Source of the DNA: Chloroflexi bacterium OHK40
GTDB taxonomy: Bacteria; Chloroflexota; Chloroflexia; Chloroflexales; Chloroflexaceae
Direction: 5' to 3'
DNA: 64,000 nt
NCBI GenBank assembly: GCA_004367505.1
Contig: SFCB01000160.1
Location: 1-64,000, forward strand
In this document: piece after piece, positions 37,918-46,665 of the stretch
Layout: each line of letters opens with the position of its first letter
Numbering within the stretch: the first letter of the stretch is position 1
The notes under the pieces: generated by a model
Told to the model about the DNA's origin: nothing
Seen by the model: only the letters and a program-made list of their open reading frames with translations
Databases searched by the model: none
Translations under genes and position numbers: made by a program

Positions 37918-38144
37918 GGGAGCCTCTCGTTCAGCTTGCGCCCATCCCTCAGGTAGCGTTATTGTATCGCCCGCCATCTCTGTGCCAAACCGAATCTTCT
38001 GCCAGCACTGCACGGGCTCAACTCCGACCTCCCCACCGCCTGATGTGGCGATTGTGCGTATGGAACTGCAGGCGCGCGCTGCCGGGTGGCCACCCGCATG
38101 TGGTTTACGATGTCAGGTGACTCACCAGGATAGAGGTAGACACC

Positions 38145-39347
38145 ATGAGCTTGAAGGCGATCACCTTTCTCGGCTACACGCCGCCCGACCGGCCCTATCG
38201 TGAGGCCACCTACCGCCTCGACGGTCAGGAGTGCACCACACCGTTCATGGCGGAGGCCACGGCCCGCTTCTTTCAGTCCCAGATCGACACCCTGCTGGTA
38301 CTCGTCACCGAAGAGGCTGAGAAGCAAAACCTTAAGACCCTGCACGAGCGCCTGCCCGAGCCAGGGAAGCTCAAGGCAGTGCGCATCCCTTCCGGCCAGA
38401 GCGCCGCTGAGCTCTGGACGATGTTCTCCGCGATCGAGGGCGAGATCACCCCCGGCGACCGGATCATCTTCGACATCACCAACGGCTTCCGCTCCCTGCC
38501 AGTGCTGGCCTTCCTGGTTGCCTCCTTTGTCCGTATCGTCCGCGGCGCCCACGTCGAACGCATGCTCTACGGCGCCTTCGACGCCACCAGCCAGGGCATC
38601 ACGCCCGTCTTCGAACTGACGCCACTGCTCGCCCTGCTTGACTGGACCACCGCCACCGACGCTTTTCTCAAGTATGGCCGCGCCGACGATCTCGTACGCC
38701 TTGCCCGGCGCGGCGATGGCGGCGCTCTCGACGAGCTTGCCGAGGCCCTGAGCACGCTGACCGCCGGGCTCCAGACCTCGCGCCCCACCGAGGTACAGGT
38801 CACCGCCGCCGGCCTCGCTGGCCGGATCGCCGCCGCGCGCGCCGACCCGGCCACACCTGCCCCGATCGGCCTGCTGCTCGACCGTATCAGTGCCGAATAC
38901 ACCCCGCTTTGCCACGAAGTGCCCACCGACCCGGCGCGCGCCGGCGAGGTGCTACGTGGCCAGGCAGAAATTATCCGCTGGTATGTTGCCAGAGGACTCT
39001 ACGTCCAGGCGATCACCCTTGCCCGCGAGTGGATCGTCTCGCTGGTGGTGGCGAGCGCCGGTGGCGATCTCTTCGCTAATGACGACCGCGCCCTGGCCGA
39101 GAGCGCGATCAACCGGCCGTCCAGCCCCACGGCTCAGCTCAGGCACAGGGGGGAGGTGCCCATCCCCCCCGCGATGCGCGAGACCGCCCGGAGCGACGAG
39201 CTCCAGAAGCTCTGGTGCGATACCCGCGATCTGCGCAACGACATCGGCCACACCGGGATGCGGCCCAACCCACGTCTCGCCGCGAACGTCAAGGACCAGG
39301 TGACGAACGTGTGCAACCGTATGTTCTCGCTCCTGGCATTGCTGTAG
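38145..39347 (+). CDS. CARF-HEPN CRISPR effector, TM1812/Csx2-like
   Basis: MSLKAITFLGYTPPDRPYREATYRLDG; IIFDITNGFRSLPVLAFLVASF; HEPN RNDIGH (Rx4H). Confidence 0.85.
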   Translation: MSLKAITFLGYTPPDRPYREATYRLDGQECTTPFMAEATARFFQSQIDTLLVLVTEEAEKQNLKTLHERLPEPGKLKAVRIPSGQSAAELWTMFSAIEGEITPGDRIIFDITNGFRSLPVLAFLVASFVRIVRGAHVERMLYGAFDATSQGITPVFELTPLLALLDWTTATDAFLKYGRADDLVRLARRGDGGALDELAEALSTLTAGLQTSRPTEVQVTAAGLAGRIAAARADPATPAPIGLLLDRISAEYTPLCHEVPTDPARAGEVLRGQAEIIRWYVARGLYVQAITLAREWIVSLVVASAGGDLFANDDRALAESAINRPSSPTAQLRHRGEVPIPPAMRETARSDELQKLWCDTRDLRNDIGHTGMRPNPRLAANVKDQVTNVCNRMFSLLALL

Positions 39348-39550
39348 CCGGCCTGGCCGCATCCATGCTCGGAGCATCCGCGCATATGAGCATCGGGGCT
39401 CCCACACACTCCGGCGCAGCTTCTTAACCCCACAGCCCTGCACGCAGCGCTAACAGGACGGTGGAGCTGTGGACGTTGAGTCCGGACCCTTGCGGAGCCA
39501 GCGCGTCGATGTCCTCCATTCAGCTCCGCAGCTTTAACCATGGGCAGCCT

Positions 39551-40594
39551 ATGAAACCCGATCGCGCCCCCCGCCGCCGTGGCGGCACCAAACGCGACTC
39601 CTGGCGCACCTTCCACCGCCGGCTCTTCCTGGTGCGCCGCCTGGTGCGCGGCCCCGCCGACGCCGCCACGCTGATCGCCGATACGCGCCGCTGCTTCAAC
39701 CAGAGCGACGATGTGGAGGATATCTACCCCGCCGAGGCGCGGGCCGCCCTGCGCCACGATCTCGCCGCGCTGCGCGAGGAGTTCGAGTGCGTGATCCGCC
39801 TCGACTCCGAGGGCCGCTACGCTATCGAGGACTTCGGCCGCCTGGCGCTGCTCGACCTGCCCGACGAGGATCTGGAGGCGCTGGCCTTTCTCCTGAGCAA
39901 CTTTAGCGAGAGCAGCCTCCCCAATGCTGGTCGCGTCGACGCCGTGCTCGACCGGATCATCGCCTTGCTACCCGCCGAACGCCAGCGCGGGCTGCCGCGC
40001 CCGGCCCGCGACGTGCGCCTGGACTACCCGAGCCCCTCACGCTCGGTTTCCCCCCACACGCTCGCACGGGTGCGCCGGGCGCTGGGCCACCAGCGCCTCA
40101 GCTTCGCCTACCGCTCCGCCTACAGCGAGGGCGAGCAGGTGGTGCTGCACCAGGTTGACCCGTACGCCCTGCTGTTCCGCGATGGCCACCATTATCTCGA
40201 TGCCTACTGCCACGACTGCGGCGACCCGACGATCCGCCCGCGCTACCGGCTCTATCGCGTCGACCGCATCGTTGAGGATAGTGTGCGCGCGCTGCCCACC
40301 ACGCTCCCGCCCGTCCCGCCGCCACGCCCCCACTATCGGCTGCGCTATACCCTCGCGCCAGCGGTGGCCCGGCAGCGCGACGTAGCGCTCTGGTTTCCGG
40401 GCAGTATGGTCCACTTCTACCCCGATGGCTCGGCCGAGATCTGCGCCGAAACAAGCGATCTCTGGCAGGCCCGCCAGATCCTGCTGCGCTACCGCGAGCA
40501 CTGTCGCGTGCTCGAACCGCCCGAACTGGTGACCATGATCCGCGAGACGACGGCGCGCATGGCCGCCGTCTATGGCGAGGAGACCGCGCCGTGA
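39551..40594 (+). CDS. WYL-domain transcriptional regulator
   Basis: VRRALGHQRLSFAYRSAYSEGEQVVLHQVDPYALLFRDGHHYLDAYCHDCGDPTIRPRYRLYRVDRI; N-terminal HTH-like region. Confidence 0.85.
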   Translation: MKPDRAPRRRGGTKRDSWRTFHRRLFLVRRLVRGPADAATLIADTRRCFNQSDDVEDIYPAEARAALRHDLAALREEFECVIRLDSEGRYAIEDFGRLALLDLPDEDLEALAFLLSNFSESSLPNAGRVDAVLDRIIALLPAERQRGLPRPARDVRLDYPSPSRSVSPHTLARVRRALGHQRLSFAYRSAYSEGEQVVLHQVDPYALLFRDGHHYLDAYCHDCGDPTIRPRYRLYRVDRIVEDSVRALPTTLPPVPPPRPHYRLRYTLAPAVARQRDVALWFPGSMVHFYPDGSAEICAETSDLWQARQILLRYREHCRVLEPPELVTMIRETTARMAAVYGEETAP

Positions 40595-41337
40595 GGCCCA
40601 CATCCCTGAGCGACCTCTTCCGCCCATTTCTGGAGACCCGCGCGCCGCTGCTCTTCCTGGTCGGCTCGCTCGCCCTGGCCATCCTCGGTAATGCCGTCTA
40701 CGAGCTCCTGACGACCACCTTCGGCGCGCGGCCGGAGTTCCTGATCGGCCTGGTGATCACGGCAGCATTGATCTTCGCTTTTGTGGCGCTGGCCTTCCAG
40801 CGCCTGCTCCAGGCCACTCGTGCCGCCAGCGGTACTCTGCGCATCCCCCAGGACCAGCAGGTACCGCCCCACCCCTCCCTGATCCTGCCTGTCGGCCTGC
40901 GCGAAGAGGGGCCGGAGCGCCCGATTCTCGAGTGGCACCTGCGCGACCAGACCCTCCGCCGCTGCTGGCTAGTAGCCTCGCCACAGGTGCGCGAGAGCCC
41001 CAAGCTCAGCAACCTCCGCCAGTGGCTGCTGGAGCAGAATGTCGAAGTATTCGTGCTTCCGATCAACGACGAGCGGGCGATCGGGCCGAGCTACCGGGCA
41101 GCCCTGGAGGCTCTCGATCTGGCGCCCCGGCTCCGCGAGGGGCTCCCAGTGGTGGTAGACATCACCGGCGGCACCGCGATGATGAGCGTGGGCCTGGCTC
41201 TCGCGGCCCGGGAGCGAGGCATACCCATTCAGTATTACCCGGCCCAGTACACAGCCACGGGTGTGGTGCGTACGCGGAGCGCCGACGCGCCCCTGCTCGC
41301 GGTCGAGGTGTTGACAGCAGGAGCTCAGCAGCCATGA
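40591..41337 (+). CDS. Two-TM membrane protein with CARF-like domain (TM-CARF)
   Basis: TMs APLLFLVGSLALAILGNAVYELL and FLIGLVITAALIFAFVALAF; CARF motif LPVVVDITGGTAMMSVGLALAARERGIPIQYYPAQY; GTGA overlap with the WYL gene. Confidence 0.78.
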   Translation: MRPTSLSDLFRPFLETRAPLLFLVGSLALAILGNAVYELLTTTFGARPEFLIGLVITAALIFAFVALAFQRLLQATRAASGTLRIPQDQQVPPHPSLILPVGLREEGPERPILEWHLRDQTLRRCWLVASPQVRESPKLSNLRQWLLEQNVEVFVLPINDERAIGPSYRAALEALDLAPRLREGLPVVVDITGGTAMMSVGLALAARERGIPIQYYPAQYTATGVVRTRSADAPLLAVEVLTAGAQQP

Positions 41338-41708
41338 TCCTCAACTACAGCCACCCCCTGACGCCGCAGCATAGCGAGCAACTCGAAGCCCTGCTGGGGG
41401 AGCGCCACGAGGTGCGCGACATCCCCACGCAGGTGGACCGCACGCGCCCACTCGCCGAGGTGGCCCGCGATCTGGCTGACGCCGCCGGCCTCAGCCCCGC
41501 CGAGTGGCAGACGACACCGCTGTTGCTGAACCCGCCCGGTCTGGCTCCCCTGGCGCTAGCGCTGATCGCCGAGCTCCACGGCCGCTGCGGCGGCTTCCCG
41601 GCCATCCTCAACATGCGCCCCATGGCGGGCAGTACGCCGACGCGCTACGAGGTGGCCGAGGTGTTGAACCTGCAAGCTCTCCGCGAGGCGGCGCGCAGCC
41701 GGCGGTGA
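41334..41708 (+). CDS. csx15: Csx15-like CRISPR accessory protein
   Basis: MILNYSHPLTPQHSEQLEALLG...WQTTPLLLNPPGLAPLALALIAELHGRCGGFPAILNMRP...YEVAEVLNLQALREAAR; ATGA overlap with the TM-CARF gene. Confidence 0.72.
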   Translation: MILNYSHPLTPQHSEQLEALLGERHEVRDIPTQVDRTRPLAEVARDLADAAGLSPAEWQTTPLLLNPPGLAPLALALIAELHGRCGGFPAILNMRPMAGSTPTRYEVAEVLNLQALREAARSRR

Positions 41709-41928
41709 GGCCATCCAGCCTGCGCGCCGGGCCACGGGGCATAGGTTGGCCCGCCACCAGGGCTTATCCCCGCGCCGGTGGGAACCCGGGTCCCAAGCCG
41801 CGCCACGAGCATATCCAGGGTGGCTGCGGGGGTCGCGCCGTGCTTCCCTTCCGCGTCGCCTGATTGTTGACGCCAGCAGCGGCGCGGGCTATACTGCCAC
41901 AGCCGTACGCGCCAGCCCGGTAGCCCGT

Positions 41929-44112
41929 ATGCCCACTACGAGCCCCCCCCTAGCAGCTGAGCCGCCTGAGGATGGCCCCCCCTCCGGCGAGCGGGTCGTC
42001 GCGGCGATCTTCGATGGCGCGGCCGCCCGACCATCCGAGCCGCTCGATCTCCCTCCGGGCACGCCTGTGCAGATCCTCGTGCCAGTGCAACGCCGCGCAC
42101 ACCCATCCGAGCGCGCGCGGCGCGCGGCCCTCGCCCTCCCGGCCCGCGCCGCTGGCCTGTTCGCGGGCGCGATCGCGCTCGCCCTCCTCGCCCAACTCGC
42201 CGTGGCACGGGGCCTGGGGCTGGCCGGTGTCGCGATCTACCTCGTGGCCGTGGCCGGCGCGGTATACGCCGCCCGCGCTCCCCAGCGCAGTGCCTGGATC
42301 CCCGGCCCACCCGCCCGTACACTGCCCCCCGACTGGCGCCTCTGGCTCACGGTGGCAGCCCTGGCAGCTGGTGGGGTCGCCTTCGCGACCAGCACGGGCA
42401 ACCGCTACCGCCTCACCAATGTCCTGCCCTGGCTCCTGGCCGTCGTCGCCTTTGCGGCTGCCCACGCCGATTACCGCCGCCTGCGGCTCGGCGCGGCCCG
42501 GGCCCGCCTGGCCACTTCCGGACGTCTGGCAACCCTCGCGCTCCTCGTCGCCATCCTGGCTCTCGGTGCCGCCTTCCGCTTCGTGGCACTGGCCGAGAAT
42601 CCGCTCGATATGAATAGCGACCAGGCCGAGAAGCTGCTCGACGTTGGCGATGTGCTTGCCGGGAAGACCTTTATCTTCTTCGAGCGCAACACCGGGCGCG
42701 AGCCCTGGCAGTTCTACTGGACGGTCGCGCTCATTCATCTGTTCGACCTGCGGCCTGATTTTATGGCCCTTAAGCTCGGCACGGCGCTGATCGGCTGGCT
42801 GATGCTCCCGGCCATCTTCATCCTCGGCCGTGAGGTGCTCGGCACCCGGGCCGCGATTCTCGCCACCTGCTTCGCCGCCGTGGCGAGCTGGGGGGTGATC
42901 ACCGCGCGCTTCGGGCTGCGCTATCCGCTCGCCCCCTGCGCCGTAGCCTGGACGCTCGCGCTCCTGGTGCGCGGTCTGCGCCGTGAGAGTCGCAACAGTC
43001 TCCTGGCCGCCGGGCTCTGGGCCGGGATTGGCTTGCAGGGCTACACTGCCTTTCGCTTTATGCTGGTGGCCGGCCCGCTGATCCTCGCGCTCTGGCTGGC
43101 CTGGCTGCTTCTGCGTGGCCAGCGCTACGCGGCCAGGCGCGCCCTGGTGAGTGCGCTCCTCGCTGGCCTCCTGGCGCTGCTCACCACGCTGCCGCTGCTG
43201 CGCTACGGCTTCGAGCGGCCCGATCAGCTCTTCTATCGGGCGGCCACTCGCCTCACCGGCGCCGAGCAGGCCATCCCGGGTAACCCGGCGCTGATCTTCC
43301 TCAACAACCTGGAGAACGTGCTGCTGATGTTCAACGCCCGGGCTGATGAGGTCTGGGTGGCGAATCTTCCCGACCGGCCGGCGATGGACGTGGTGCTCGG
43401 CGCGCTGCTGGTGGTGGGCGCCGCCGGGTGCCTGGCGCTGAGCTGGCGCACCCGGAATCCCTGGCCAGCCCTCACCCTCATGGCAGGTGTGCTGATGCTG
43501 ATCCCGTCGGCGCTCAGCATCGCCTTCCCCAACGAGAACCCGAGCGTCGTTCGGGCCGGGGGCGCGCTGCCCGCTCTGATGATCGTCTGTGCGGCAGGAC
43601 CCGCAATACTCCTGGAGTTGCTGCGGGCGGCCCGACACGAGCGGCCCGGGGCCTACCGGGCCGCCAGCTACGCGGCGCTTAGCGGCGTCGTGGCGCTTAC
43701 CCTCGCCGTTGTCGCGATCAACCAGCGGCGGGTCTTCGTGGATTACCCGGCGCAGTATTGCCCGCGCGCCCAGAACGCCTCCGATATCGCCCGCGAGTTG
43801 CTGGCCTGGGAGGCCCGGGGCCACCCGCGCAGCGACGCCTGGATCGTCGGCTACCCCCACTGGGTGGACTCGCGGGCCGTGGGTGTCTGGATCGGCGAGA
43901 TCACCTTCCCCAATACCGTGATGGGCCCTGAGCAGGTGGCGGCGGTGGATCTCGGCGGACGCCCGGGATGGTTCGTGCTGAACCGTGAGGATCTGCCCTC
44001 GCTCCAGGCGCTCTACGCCCGCTACCCACTCGGCCAGGAGCGCCTGGTAGAGGGTTCGCAGTGCGCCGGGCGCGCCTTCGTTGTGTTCGAGACGCAGCCC
44101 GGCGGCTCATGA
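41929..44112 (+). CDS. Polytopic membrane glycosyltransferase (GT39/PMT-like)
   Basis: Many TM helices; ALAENPLDMNSDQAEKLLDVGDVLAGKTFIFFERNTGREPWQFYW. Confidence 0.85.
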   Translation: MPTTSPPLAAEPPEDGPPSGERVVAAIFDGAAARPSEPLDLPPGTPVQILVPVQRRAHPSERARRAALALPARAAGLFAGAIALALLAQLAVARGLGLAGVAIYLVAVAGAVYAARAPQRSAWIPGPPARTLPPDWRLWLTVAALAAGGVAFATSTGNRYRLTNVLPWLLAVVAFAAAHADYRRLRLGAARARLATSGRLATLALLVAILALGAAFRFVALAENPLDMNSDQAEKLLDVGDVLAGKTFIFFERNTGREPWQFYWTVALIHLFDLRPDFMALKLGTALIGWLMLPAIFILGREVLGTRAAILATCFAAVASWGVITARFGLRYPLAPCAVAWTLALLVRGLRRESRNSLLAAGLWAGIGLQGYTAFRFMLVAGPLILALWLAWLLLRGQRYAARRALVSALLAGLLALLTTLPLLRYGFERPDQLFYRAATRLTGAEQAIPGNPALIFLNNLENVLLMFNARADEVWVANLPDRPAMDVVLGALLVVGAAGCLALSWRTRNPWPALTLMAGVLMLIPSALSIAFPNENPSVVRAGGALPALMIVCAAGPAILLELLRAARHERPGAYRAASYAALSGVVALTLAVVAINQRRVFVDYPAQYCPRAQNASDIARELLAWEARGHPRSDAWIVGYPHWVDSRAVGVWIGEITFPNTVMGPEQVAAVDLGGRPGWFVLNREDLPSLQALYARYPLGQERLVEGSQCAGRAFVVFETQPGGS

Positions 44113-44155
44113 GCCGCCGGACACTGGTTGCGTTCCCCACGAGGGCGGCGCAGCA

Positions 44156-45001
44156 TCAGGGCGTGAGGGCGCCAGTCAGCCCCGCCGCGATCCGCGCTGC
44201 GGCCCGCAGATCGCTTAGCAAGGCTGTGCCGAGCGCCACGGCCCGGGCCCCTGCGTCGAGGAGCGCCCGGGCGTCGGCAAGGGTCATGACGCCGCCACCG
44301 CCGACCACGGGCACCTCCACTGCGGCCGCTACCATGGCGACGGCGCGCAGGGCGAGGGGGCGCAGGGCCGGCCCGCAGAGCGCGCCCTCGACTAGCCCGG
44401 CAGTTCCCGGCGCGGCGGCGGGGAGCGGCCCGATCAGGCTCACGGCATCGGCGCCTGCGGCTTCGACAGCCTGCGCGAGGGCAACCAGATCGGGCGCGTG
44501 GCCGGGGAGCTTGACGATCAGCGGCAGTGGTGTCGCGGCACGCAGGGCGCCCACCAGGCTAGCCGCCGGTCCCGGAAGCAACATGTCCATCGCGCCCAGG
44601 GGCAACTCCAGGCCGCGCACGCCCTCCAGCAGATCCAGCTCGGCCACCGTCTCGACCAACTCCTCGGCGTCGGCGGCGGCAATACTCAGAAGCACGGGAA
44701 GTTCCCAGGTAGCCCAGACGGGGGCGAAGCGTTCGAGCACCACGCGCAGCCCAGGGTTCTGATTACCGCCAGTGTAGAGCGCGCCAGCGGGCACCTCTAG
44801 CAGCGCCGGCAGAGGCCGACCACGCCGGGGGAGTGGCGTTGTGGTACGAGTGATGATCGCACCGAGACCGTGGGCGGCGCCGCGCTTCCCGAGGCCGATC
44901 TGCCGGGCAACCTCGACGCCGTAGCCGAGGCTGCCCGCGGCCGCAAGCAGGGGCGTCTCGAGCTCGAGCGGGTTCGGGTTCCGTGGCGCCAGGTCGATCA
45001 T
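44156..45001 (-). CDS. Dihydroorotate dehydrogenase-like flavoprotein
   Basis: NPLELETPLLAAAGSLGYG; TRTTTPLPRRGRP; PLPLIVKLPGHAPDLVALAQAVEAAGADAVSLI; VPVVGGGGVMTLADARALLDAGARAVALGTAL. Confidence 0.85.
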   Translation of the reverse strand: MIDLAPRNPNPLELETPLLAAAGSLGYGVEVARQIGLGKRGAAHGLGAIITRTTTPLPRRGRPLPALLEVPAGALYTGGNQNPGLRVVLERFAPVWATWELPVLLSIAAADAEELVETVAELDLLEGVRGLELPLGAMDMLLPGPAASLVGALRAATPLPLIVKLPGHAPDLVALAQAVEAAGADAVSLIGPLPAAAPGTAGLVEGALCGPALRPLALRAVAMVAAAVEVPVVGGGGVMTLADARALLDAGARAVALGTALLSDLRAAARIAAGLTGALTP

Positions 45002-45016
45002 TGGAGCGCTCCAGGC

Positions 45017-46411
45017 TCACACGTCGATCTGCTGCCAGCGCCCCGAGCGAAAGCGCCCGATCGCGAGCAGCGCCTGCAGTGTGAAATCGGTACACATGGC
45101 CAGCCACACCCCCGGCAGGCCCAGGCCCAACCAGCCGACGAGCACGAACGTCATGGGCAGACGCACGATCCAGGTGGTAACGAGCCGGCTCAGCAGCGGC
45201 CAGCGCGTATCGCCGGCACCGCGCATCGCGCCCAGCAGGATGAAGCTCACGGCGAGGGCCGGCTGGACGAGCCCGGCGACCCGCAGGATGGGCGTGGCCG
45301 CCACAATCACGGCCGGATCGTTGCTGAAGAGCGCGACGAGCTGCGCCGGGAAGATGACCATCACCGCGCCGAGCGCGCACATCATCAAGCCGCCCTGGAA
45401 GAGCGCCTCGTAGGCATAACGCTCGGCCTGCTCAGGACGCCGGGCGCCGAGGGCCTGGCCAACCAGGGCGCTCGTGGCCGCCGCATAGCCCATCCCGGGG
45501 AGAAAGGAGAGCGACTCGATCGTGATCGTCACATTGTGAGCCGCGTAGGCCGCTGTGCCGAGGTCGGTCACGAAGCGCACAAAGATCAGCAGCGCAGCCT
45601 GAAAGATCAGCTGCTCGCCGGCCGTCGGCAGGCCCACGCGCAGCAGGCGCTGCATGGTCTCCTTGTCTGGCCGGGGATCGAGGCGCAGCTGAAGCCCGGC
45701 GTGGCCACGCAGGAGCAGGCCGAGCACCACCAGCCCGCCGGCGCCGCGCGCGAGCGCCGCGCCCAGCGCCGCGCCCGCGACGCCCAGGGCAGGCAGGCCG
45801 AACTGCCCGTTGATCAGCAGCCAGGAGACGCCGATGTTGATCGCGTTGACGGCGAGCATCACGAACAACGGCGTGCGCGTATCACCGGCGCCGCGCATGG
45901 CCGCCGTTCCCGCCAGCAGCAGCGCCGCCGGCAGAAAGCCCCAGGCATTTACCTGGATGTAGGCGGCCCCGATCGCCGCCGCCTCCGGTGGGGCCCCCAC
46001 TAGCGCCATGAACGGGCCGGCGAGCAACACGCCCATGGCGGTGGCAAGCAGGCCCACCACCACGCCGAGCACCATCGTCTGGCGCACGATCCGGCTCGTG
46101 GCCGGCCCGTCGTCCGCGCCGACGGCACGGGCGATCAGCGCGGTGGCGCCCACACCCACCGCCATCATCAGCACCATCACCACCCAGGTAAACTGGTTGC
46201 CGAGGCCGGCAGCCGTGAGCGCGGTGGCGCTCCCGTAGCCGAGCTGCTCAGCCGCAGCCAGGCTCAGGTTGCCCACCAGGTATACATCGGCAAGGCCCAC
46301 CAGGGTGTTGAGCAGCTGCTCACCGACCGCCGGCAGAGCCAGACTAAAGACCCGCCGGCGTGTTCCGGCACCGGCGGGGACAACCGCGCCGCGTGCACTG
46401 ATCGCGCGCAT
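45017..46411 (-). CDS. MATE-family efflux transporter
   Basis: SLALPAVGEQLLNTLVGLADVYLVGNL; repeated 12-TM architecture. Confidence 0.93.
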   Translation of the reverse strand: MRAISARGAVVPAGAGTRRRVFSLALPAVGEQLLNTLVGLADVYLVGNLSLAAAEQLGYGSATALTAAGLGNQFTWVVMVLMMAVGVGATALIARAVGADDGPATSRIVRQTMVLGVVVGLLATAMGVLLAGPFMALVGAPPEAAAIGAAYIQVNAWGFLPAALLLAGTAAMRGAGDTRTPLFVMLAVNAINIGVSWLLINGQFGLPALGVAGAALGAALARGAGGLVVLGLLLRGHAGLQLRLDPRPDKETMQRLLRVGLPTAGEQLIFQAALLIFVRFVTDLGTAAYAAHNVTITIESLSFLPGMGYAAATSALVGQALGARRPEQAERYAYEALFQGGLMMCALGAVMVIFPAQLVALFSNDPAVIVAATPILRVAGLVQPALAVSFILLGAMRGAGDTRWPLLSRLVTTWIVRLPMTFVLVGWLGLGLPGVWLAMCTDFTLQALLAIGRFRSGRWQQIDV

Positions 46412-46665
46412 GGATTGGCTCGTATCTGGCTGGCGGGGTGGGCAGCCCACCCCTCTCATTCGAGTGTATTGACCCCACGCAGATCGCTGGTCGGCCATTG
46501 GGCGGAAAAGCCGCCCGGCTATGCCCACGCGCCGGCACACACAGGGGCGAGCAGTTCGGGAGGTGTGCCGCATCCTGGCAGGCGGCGATGGCGCCCGCCC
46601 GGTGCACCACCAGCATTGAGCGCTCCAGCGGGGCGCCCTGAGCCTGGCTGGTGCCAGGCCAGAGG

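Noticed and set aside
37201-37956. Full 251-aa ORF as an intact CARF protein
   Set aside because: After about residue 188 the translation is antisense Uma2 sequence; treated as truncated.
41950-43860. 636-aa antisense ORF
   Set aside because: Lies fully opposite the membrane glycosyltransferase; low-complexity Gly/Arg/Glu-rich composition typical of high-GC antisense frames.
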